Assembly (NCBI GenBank): GCA_003224195.1
Contig: QHYP01000153.1
Location: forward strand, 1-10,297
Length of the DNA stretch: 10,297 bases
Direction of reading: 5' to 3'
Origin: Acidobacteriota bacterium
Lineage (GTDB): Bacteria > Acidobacteriota > Terriglobia > Acidiferrales > UBA7541
Shown piece by piece: positions 6,581 through 10,297 of this stretch. Position 1 is the first letter of the stretch. Each line of letters starts with the position of its first letter. A program made the translations under genes and the position numbers. The notes below the pieces were generated by a model. The model was not told the origin of the DNA. It was given only the letters and a program-made list of their open reading frames with translations, and did not search any database.

Positions 6581-7369
6581 TCAGGCAGACCCGGCCGCGC
6601 CGGTGCGCACGAGCTGCCGAGAAATGCGCCGCGTGGCCTCCTTGACGGCCTCGACGATGCGCACCAATTGGGCCTCTTCCATTTGGGTGAGCGTGCCGCT
6701 GACGCCGAGCGCGGCGATAACGTTTCCGGCGGGGTCGTAAATCGGAGCGGCGACGCAGCGCGCGCCCAGGCTGTTTTCCTCGTCATCCACGGCATAGCCG
6801 TTGCGGCGCACGGTTTCGAGTTCCGCCATCAACCGCGTAATGCCGGTGATCGTTTTCGGCGTGCGTTTTTTCAGCCCCTGGGCCCGCAGAATTTCCTCGA
6901 CTTCCTCCTTTGGCCGCCAGGCCAGAAGCACTTTACCCACGCTTGTCGAGTGAACGAACATGCGGCGGCCCACCCACGTGTTCACCTTGAAAAATCCCGG
7001 CGCGTCGACCTTTTCGACGTACACCGCCTCGCCCTGATCCAAAAGCGCCAGATGGGACGTCAGGTGAACTCGCTCGACCAGCGCGCACATGAAGGGCTGC
7101 GCGATGTCCGCAATGTCCAAAGTGGCCTGGACATCGCGGCCCAGCGAAAGAATCTTCAGCCCGAGTTGATATCGGCCGGACTCCGCATCGCGGCGCAGGT
7201 AGCCGCGGCGCTCGAGGGCGCGAAGGATGTAGCTCGCCGAGCTTTTGGGGATCTCCAGACGGCGGCTCAGCTCGGAATTGGTGAGGCCCTCGCGGCGGCC
7301 GGCGACCACCTCCAGGATGGTCAGGGCACGTTCCACGGCAGTCGCTGGGCTCGGATCAGTCACAGGCAT
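6581..7369 (-). CDS. IclR-family transcriptional regulator
   Basis: The 262-residue protein has an N-terminal winged helix-turn-helix (about 8-70) with 'AVERALTILEVV', 'GLTNSELSRRLEIPKSSASYILRALERRGYL' and 'GRYQLG'. The IclR effector-binding domain follows (about 80-255), with 'TSVGKVLLAW' and 'DDEENSLGARCVAAPIYD', the usual signature around the ligand pocket. ATG 7369 is chosen because GGGAGAGG lies about eight bases upstream; a TTG at 7420 would add 17 residues and place the start inside the operator. The gene is divergent from the malate-synthase-domain/aceA unit. It sits next to paired palindromes typical of IclR-type operators, and one overlaps its own promoter, so autoregulation plus control of the glyoxylate-shunt genes is the likely job. 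It resembles E. coli IclR in role, but orthology is not shown. Ligand unknown; glyoxylate or pyruvate are guesses by analogy. Confidence 0.93.
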   Translation of the reverse strand: MPVTDPSPATAVERALTILEVVAGRREGLTNSELSRRLEIPKSSASYILRALERRGYLRRDAESGRYQLGLKILSLGRDVQATLDIADIAQPFMCALVERVHLTSHLALLDQGEAVYVEKVDAPGFFKVNTWVGRRMFVHSTSVGKVLLAWRPKEEVEEILRAQGLKKRTPKTITGITRLMAELETVRRNGYAVDDEENSLGARCVAAPIYDPAGNVIAALGVSGTLTQMEEAQLVRIVEAVKEATRRISRQLVRTGAAGSA

Positions 7370-7400
7370 GAGTCGGCCTCTCCCGCCGGCCGCAATGCAG

Positions 7401-7429
7401 AGTATAGAATAGTTGTTCAACTATTTGAA
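7401..7429 (-). promoter_or_regulatory. Promoter of the IclR-family gene
   Basis: On the minus strand -35 TTCAAA (complement of 7424-7429) and -10 TATACT (complement of 7401-7406) are 17 bp apart. The -10 matches five of six consensus positions. Transcription would start near 7394, about 25 nt before ATG 7369. The palindrome at 7415-7430 covers the -35 and half of the spacer, the position expected for an autorepressor. Confidence 0.5.
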
Positions 7430-7430
7430 C
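7415..7430. promoter_or_regulatory. Putative IclR-type operator 1
   Basis: GTTCAACTATTTGAAC has perfect 6-bp inverted arms (GTTCAA/TTGAAC) around CTAT. A second palindrome, ATAGTTG/CAACTAT at 7409-7424, interlocks with it. The site overlaps the regulator promoter and matches operator 2 at 15 of 16 positions. GTTC...GAAC arms with a short AT-rich centre are common for IclR-family operators. Confidence 0.6.
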
Positions 7431-7485
7431 GAAAACCAGCCTTCTGCATGAGGCTTGGTCGTCGCAACATTTGTTCTGAACATGT

Positions 7486-7501
7486 GTTCTACTATTTGAA
7501 C
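7486..7501. promoter_or_regulatory. Putative IclR-type operator 2 with extra half-sites
   Basis: GTTCTACTATTTGAAC differs from operator 1 at one base and lies 71 bp away, close to seven helical turns, so both would face the same side of the DNA. Directly upstream, TGTTC-T-GAACA (7472-7482) and GAACA-TG-TGTTC (7478-7489) add two more GTTC/GAAC arms. The cluster is on the side of the malate-synthase-domain/aceA genes and probably controls them. Confidence 0.6.
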
Positions 7502-7644
7502 ATGGAAAGGAACCCAGGCACCCGGAATGTGCAGAATTTCTCATTCGTGTCCCGGCTATGCTCCAGTTCGAGTCCGCAAAAAATTGTTGGCACACTGGAC
7601 TTACTCAAAGGAGACGATTTACACGGCCGCTGGAAATCAACAGT

Positions 7645-7659
7645 TGGCATCTGGATTGC
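7645..7659 (+). promoter_or_regulatory. Candidate -24/-12 (sigma-54-type) promoter
   Basis: TGGCAT...TTGC has GG at 7646-7647 and GC at 7658-7659 separated by exactly ten bases, close to the sigma-54 consensus TGGCAC-N5-TTGC. Transcription would start near 7671, giving a leader of about 160 nt. The same bases form a hairpin (AGTTGGCA/TGCCAGCT, 7642-7664, one G-T pair), so the match may reflect the inverted repeat alone. No sigma-54 activator gene is in the window. Confidence 0.25.
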
Positions 7660-7832
7660 CAGCTAGGTAGATGCCCCGGGCGGGAATTGCAGTGTTCCTC
7701 GGCTTGTCGGCTAGGCCAGCCGGTGATAGTCAAGTGGAGATGCGCCGCGTAGGGAGCGCACCAGCACCTAGCCCGTTCGTGAGAAGGACTAAGGACACTG
7801 GCAAGCGGTCTAAGAAAGGAGGCTGGCGAACG

Positions 7833-8402
7833 ATGGCAACTGCGACTTTCAAGAGCGAGGCAGGCGAACTTCTCCCCTTCCCTGAGCGCATCGTTGCGAT
7901 GAATTCTGCTCCGCCGGGATTCGACACGGAAACTGACTCTCCGCCCGGCTTCTTGCCCTTCCTGATGCCCTTGCATGAAGCGCTAACGCCGCGGCAAGCC
8001 GAAGCGCATCCCGATTTGCGGCCCGTGCCTCATGGCGTAGGACAGCGCACGCTCGCGGGTACGCGCGCCGCCGTGCGCACCGTGATCCGCTATCGCGATG
8101 GCGTGCTCAACGGGCACGGCGCGAGCCTGCTGGATGGCTATATGGAAGACCTCGCCACCGACCGCATCTATCGCCTGATGATCGCTCAGCGGATAAAGCA
8201 CTCCGAAAAAGTTGAAATCCTGGGCGATGACGGCAAGCCGGTCGTCCACACTCCCGAGCTCATCACCCGCCGCTTCGACGAGGAGCTTGATCGCTTGCTG
8301 GCGGATATTCCCGCTGACGCGAATGGCGAAGCGGCGCGCATGCGTGAAGCGCGCCGGATCAGCGAGGCACTTATTCTGCGCGGGGAGTTCACGCCGGCAT
8401 GA
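7833..8402 (+). CDS. Stand-alone malate synthase C-terminal-domain protein
   Basis: The 189-residue protein starts at ATG 7833, with a strong ribosome-binding site AAAGGAGG (7815-7822) ten bases upstream. Residues about 71-180 follow the C-terminal helical domain of malate synthase A: 'QRTLAGTRAAVRTVIRYRDGVLNGHG' corresponds to AceB 'GMRANIRVAVQYIEAWISGNG'. 'GYMEDLATDRIYRLMIAQRIKH' corresponds to 'GLMEDAATAEISRTSIWQWIHH', and 'DGKPVVHTPEL' to 'NGKPVTKAL'. The Asp of the MED motif (Asp106 here) is the catalytic acid/base in malate synthase. The TIM barrel that binds Mg2+, glyoxylate and acetyl-CoA is wholly absent, so the protein cannot make malate alone. The first 50 residues are Pro-rich and unrecognised; there is no Cys. 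It is followed by aceA, 86 bp downstream. It may be a split-enzyme subunit, a regulator or a relic; the intact frame and strong start argue for expression. Confidence 0.75.
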   Translation: MATATFKSEAGELLPFPERIVAMNSAPPGFDTETDSPPGFLPFLMPLHEALTPRQAEAHPDLRPVPHGVGQRTLAGTRAAVRTVIRYRDGVLNGHGASLLDGYMEDLATDRIYRLMIAQRIKHSEKVEILGDDGKPVVHTPELITRRFDEELDRLLADIPADANGEAARMREARRISEALILRGEFTPA

Positions 8403-8488
8403 GAAAAACACGCGCCAGCCAGCGACCGTGGAGGGTTTTTGCGGGCGAGTTGTCGTCTACACGAACCCAATCTACAGAGGAGACGCCG

Positions 8489-9844
8489 ATGTCAACCAAC
8501 GGAACAAACGGCCACGACGGAGCAAACGGCAAAGGCCACGCCGATTGGAACACGAATCCGCGCTGGGCAGGCATAGCGCGACCGTACAGTTACGCGGATG
8601 TTCTGCGGCTGCGCGGCTCGATCCAGATCGAGCATACGCTGGCGCGACTCGGCGCGGAGCGGCTCTGGAATTTGATGCAGACCGAACCGTACGTCCCGGC
8701 GCTCGGCGCGCTCTCGGGAAATCAAGCTATCGAGATGGTGCAGGCGGGCTTGAAAGCGATTTACGCCAGCGGTTGGCAGGTGGCCGCCGACTCGAACACG
8801 GCTGGCGACGTTTATCCCGACCAAAGCCTCTATCCCTCCGACAGCGCGCCAGCGCTGGTGAAAAGAATCAATCGCGCGCTTCTCCGCGCCGATCAAATTG
8901 AATCGGCGGAAGGCAAGACTGCCAGCACGTACTGGTTCGCGCCGATCGTTGCTGACGCGGAAGCGGGCTTCGGAGGCTCGCTCAACGCCTACGAACTGAT
9001 GAAAGCAATGATCGAAGCGGGGGCCGCGGCCGTGCACTTCGAAGACCAGCTTTCCTCCGCAAAGAAGTGCGGCCATTTGGGCGGCAAAGTTGTGGTGCCG
9101 ACGCGCGAGTTCGTCGAAAAGCTCGTGGCCGCGCGCCTCGCAGCGGACGTTTCTGGTGTGCCGACGGTTCTCATCGCGCGCACGGACGCCAACAGCGCGG
9201 GCCTGCTTCTCTCGGACGCCGACCCGCGGGACCGCGAATTTATCTATGGCGAGCGCACGGTCGAAGGCTTTTACCAATTCCGCGGCGGGATCGACGCCGC
9301 CATCGCGCGTGGCCTAGCCTATGCGCCGTATGTCGATATGCTGTGGTGCGAAACCTCGGCGCCCGATCTTGCCGAAGCGAAGAAATTCGCGGATGCCATT
9401 CATGCGAAATTCCCGGGAAAGCTGCTGGCTTACAATTGTTCCCCGTCTTTTAACTGGAAGAAGAAGCTCGACGACGTGATGATCGCCAATTTCCAGCAGG
9501 AGCTTGGCAAGATGGGCTACAAATTCCAGTTCGTAACCCTGGCGGGTTTTCACGCGCTGAACCTGAGCATGTTCGAGCTGGCGCGCGGCTACGCGCAGAG
9601 CGGTATGACGGCGTACTCGAAACTGCAGGAAGCGGAGTTCGCCGCACAAGACTTAGGGTACGGCGCCGTGACGCATCAGCGCTTTGTCGGTACAGGCTAC
9701 TTCGACGAAATCGCCCGGGTAGTCTCCAGCGGCCACTCGTCCACAACCGCGATGGCGGATTCCACGGAAGCCGCGCAGTTCCATGGATGCGCGCCGCAAG
9801 TGCACAAAACAGTCGGTCCGCCAACGGCCGGTTCTCAAGCCTAG
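8489..9844 (+). CDS. aceA: Isocitrate lyase
   Basis: Cleaves isocitrate to glyoxylate and succinate, the first step of the glyoxylate shunt that allows growth on acetate and fatty acids. The 451-residue protein has the full family pattern: 'GALSGNQAIEMVQAGLKAIYASGWQVAAD', 'PIVADAEAGFGG' with metal-binding Asp156, the signature 'KKCGHLGGK' with catalytic Cys194, 'IARTDAN' and 'NCSPSFNWKKKLDD' (316-329). The end 'ADSTEAAQF' matches the usual C-terminus and is followed by about 20 extra residues. The first 20 residues are a Gly/Asn-rich leader. ATG 8489 has AGAGGAGA (8476-8483) at good distance. An in-frame ATG at 8399 overlaps the previous stop (ATGA) and has GGGGAG upstream, so a form 30 residues longer is possible. 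It is probably cotranscribed with the upstream gene under the IclR regulator. Confidence 0.97.
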   Translation: MSTNGTNGHDGANGKGHADWNTNPRWAGIARPYSYADVLRLRGSIQIEHTLARLGAERLWNLMQTEPYVPALGALSGNQAIEMVQAGLKAIYASGWQVAADSNTAGDVYPDQSLYPSDSAPALVKRINRALLRADQIESAEGKTASTYWFAPIVADAEAGFGGSLNAYELMKAMIEAGAAAVHFEDQLSSAKKCGHLGGKVVVPTREFVEKLVAARLAADVSGVPTVLIARTDANSAGLLLSDADPRDREFIYGERTVEGFYQFRGGIDAAIARGLAYAPYVDMLWCETSAPDLAEAKKFADAIHAKFPGKLLAYNCSPSFNWKKKLDDVMIANFQQELGKMGYKFQFVTLAGFHALNLSMFELARGYAQSGMTAYSKLQEAEFAAQDLGYGAVTHQRFVGTGYFDEIARVVSSGHSSTTAMADSTEAAQFHGCAPQVHKTVGPPTAGSQA

Positions 9845-9869
9845 CCCTGGTCGAAGTCAAGCGGCCGCG

Positions 9870-9885
9870 GCGCGCGATCGCGCGC
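9870..9885. repeat. 16-bp GC palindrome after aceA
   Basis: GCGCGCGATCGCGCGC is a perfect palindrome 26 nt after the aceA stop and contains GCGATCGC. It has no natural loop and no T-run, so it is a poor terminator candidate. It might be a protein-binding or modification-prone site, or simply GC-rich chance sequence. Confidence 0.3.
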
Positions 9886-9985
9886 GTTGGAGGTTCCATC
9901 TGAAGGGCAGCACCTCATGTGAAGACTGGAAATCGTCACGCGGCTGTCGGACAATGAATATAGCCCAGGATCTTCGGCGGGTAAC

Positions 9986-10297
9986 ATGGCTCCCTTGGAC
10001 CCCAGGTCTCGACCGGGTGACGTCGGCGGATCTCCCGCTCGCCAAAAACTCTTCACACTGCGATTGGCGCTCTTGCGTCTGCACAAAGTCCTTCTCGACA
10101 TGGAGCGCCGCGAATACGAACGTGTTCACGGCCGCGCGACCGCTGGCGAGCTCTTCCGCCTGGTGATCGACCACCCGCAGTTTGCGTGGCTACACAACAT
10201 TTCCGAATTTGTCGTTCGCCTCGACGAAATGCTCGAAGCCGAGCCTCCCGCGACGCCCGGAGACGCCCACACGATGATCGCGCTGGCGGCCAAGATC
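9986..10297 (+). CDS. Unrecognised small charged protein, N-terminal part
   Basis: From ATG 9986 the frame stays open for 104 codons to the window edge, so the C-terminus is missing. After a Pro/Arg/Gly-rich start the sequence reads as amphipathic helices: 'RQKLFTLRLALLRLHKVLLDMERREYERVHGR', then 'GELFRLVIDHPQFAWLHNISEFVVRLDEMLEAE'. Charged and hydrophobic residues alternate with helical period, and there is no signal peptide or membrane segment. I recognise this as the style of a widespread hypothetical-protein type but cannot name the family or function. The ribosome-binding site is weak (GGCGGG, 9976-9981), and a start slightly downstream is possible. It follows aceA by 141 bp and may or may not belong to its transcript. 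Confidence 0.65.
   Translation, partial: MAPLDPRSRPGDVGGSPARQKLFTLRLALLRLHKVLLDMERREYERVHGRATAGELFRLVIDHPQFAWLHNISEFVVRLDEMLEAEPPATPGDAHTMIALAAKI

Larger units (their letters stand above)
7370..7832. other. Divergent regulatory region and long leader
   Basis: There is no convincing gene in these 463 bases. A 54-codon frame from ATG 7502 to the stop at 7664-7666 and a 64-codon frame from 7558 lack ribosome-binding sites and recognisable sequence. The left part holds the regulator promoter (7401-7429) and two operator palindromes (7415-7430, 7486-7501). The right part is a leader of about 330 nt containing an orphan AAAGGAG (7607-7613) with no start codon in range, a -24/-12-like site (7645-7659), stems at 7642-7664, 7708-7722 and 7741-7760, and a long-range pairing to 7766-7773. 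No malate synthase barrel remnant can be read here in any frame. Confidence 0.7.

Noticed and set aside
7586..7604. TGGCACACTGGACTTAC as a sigma-54 promoter
   Set aside because: TGGCAC is perfect, but the downstream TTAC is two bases too far for the -12 element and lacks the GC.
6575..7666. A 363-codon plus-strand frame opposite the IclR gene and through the operators
   Set aside because: It is a mirror of the IclR coding sequence with no family signature. The part after 7502 (54 codons) also lacks a ribosome-binding site.
7558..7752. A 64-codon plus-strand frame in the leader of the malate-synthase-domain gene
   Set aside because: There is no ribosome-binding site before 7558 and no recognisable pattern; it is best treated as non-coding leader.
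9783..10166. A 127-codon plus-strand frame bridging the aceA end and the last gene
   Set aside because: Its composition is Ser/Arg/Trp rich without helical pattern, while the frame from 9986 shows convincing amphipathic periodicity.
1..10297. CRISPR arrays, insertion sequences, tRNA or rRNA genes, prophage or defence genes
   Set aside because: I looked for regularly spaced direct repeats, transposase motifs, and tRNA or rRNA signatures and found none. The genes are ordinary chromosomal metabolism and repair.

Overview
The window is an ordinary-looking stretch of a GC-rich (about 60%) bacterial chromosome with short intergenic gaps and genes on both strands. The mix of genes suggests a heterotrophic soil bacterium, most likely Acidobacteriota. 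It includes secreted cupin and BON proteins with typical signal peptides, glgA next to a thioredoxin gene, and a glyoxylate-shunt locus under an IclR regulator. The taxonomic call is inference from gene content and style; no rRNA or tRNA gene is present to confirm it.

Layout. 2-505 (+) is the end of an amidase-signature enzyme, followed by about 300 bp of non-coding DNA with several strong inverted repeats and a promoter. 807-1487 (+) is a secreted two-repeat cupin protein. Convergent to it is a leftward series: glgA (4130-2643), a thioredoxin with an altered WCRPC active site (2588-2250) and tag, 3-methyladenine DNA glycosylase I (2108-1521). Divergent from glgA is rsmA (4271-5092, +), whose stop codon overlaps that of the convergent glycerophosphodiesterase gene (5835-5089, -). 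Divergent from that gene is a secreted double-BON protein (5991-6560, +).

The right-hand third is the most interesting part. An IclR-family regulator gene (7369-6581, -) is divergent from a two-gene unit: a 189-residue protein that matches only the C-terminal domain of malate synthase (7833-8402, +), then isocitrate lyase aceA (8489-9844, +). The 463-bp divergent region carries two nearly identical 16-bp GTTC...GAAC palindromes 71 bp apart, one overlapping a good promoter for the regulator gene. It also has extra half-sites, a -24/-12-like (sigma-54-type) match, and a roughly 330-nt leader with competing stems. The arrangement resembles the enterobacterial IclR/aceBA logic, but where malate synthase should be there is a stand-alone fragment with the catalytic Asp motif and no TIM barrel. 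It could be a split malate synthase subunit, a regulatory or assembly partner, or a relic.

The window ends inside an open frame (9986 to the edge, +) for a small charged protein of unknown function.
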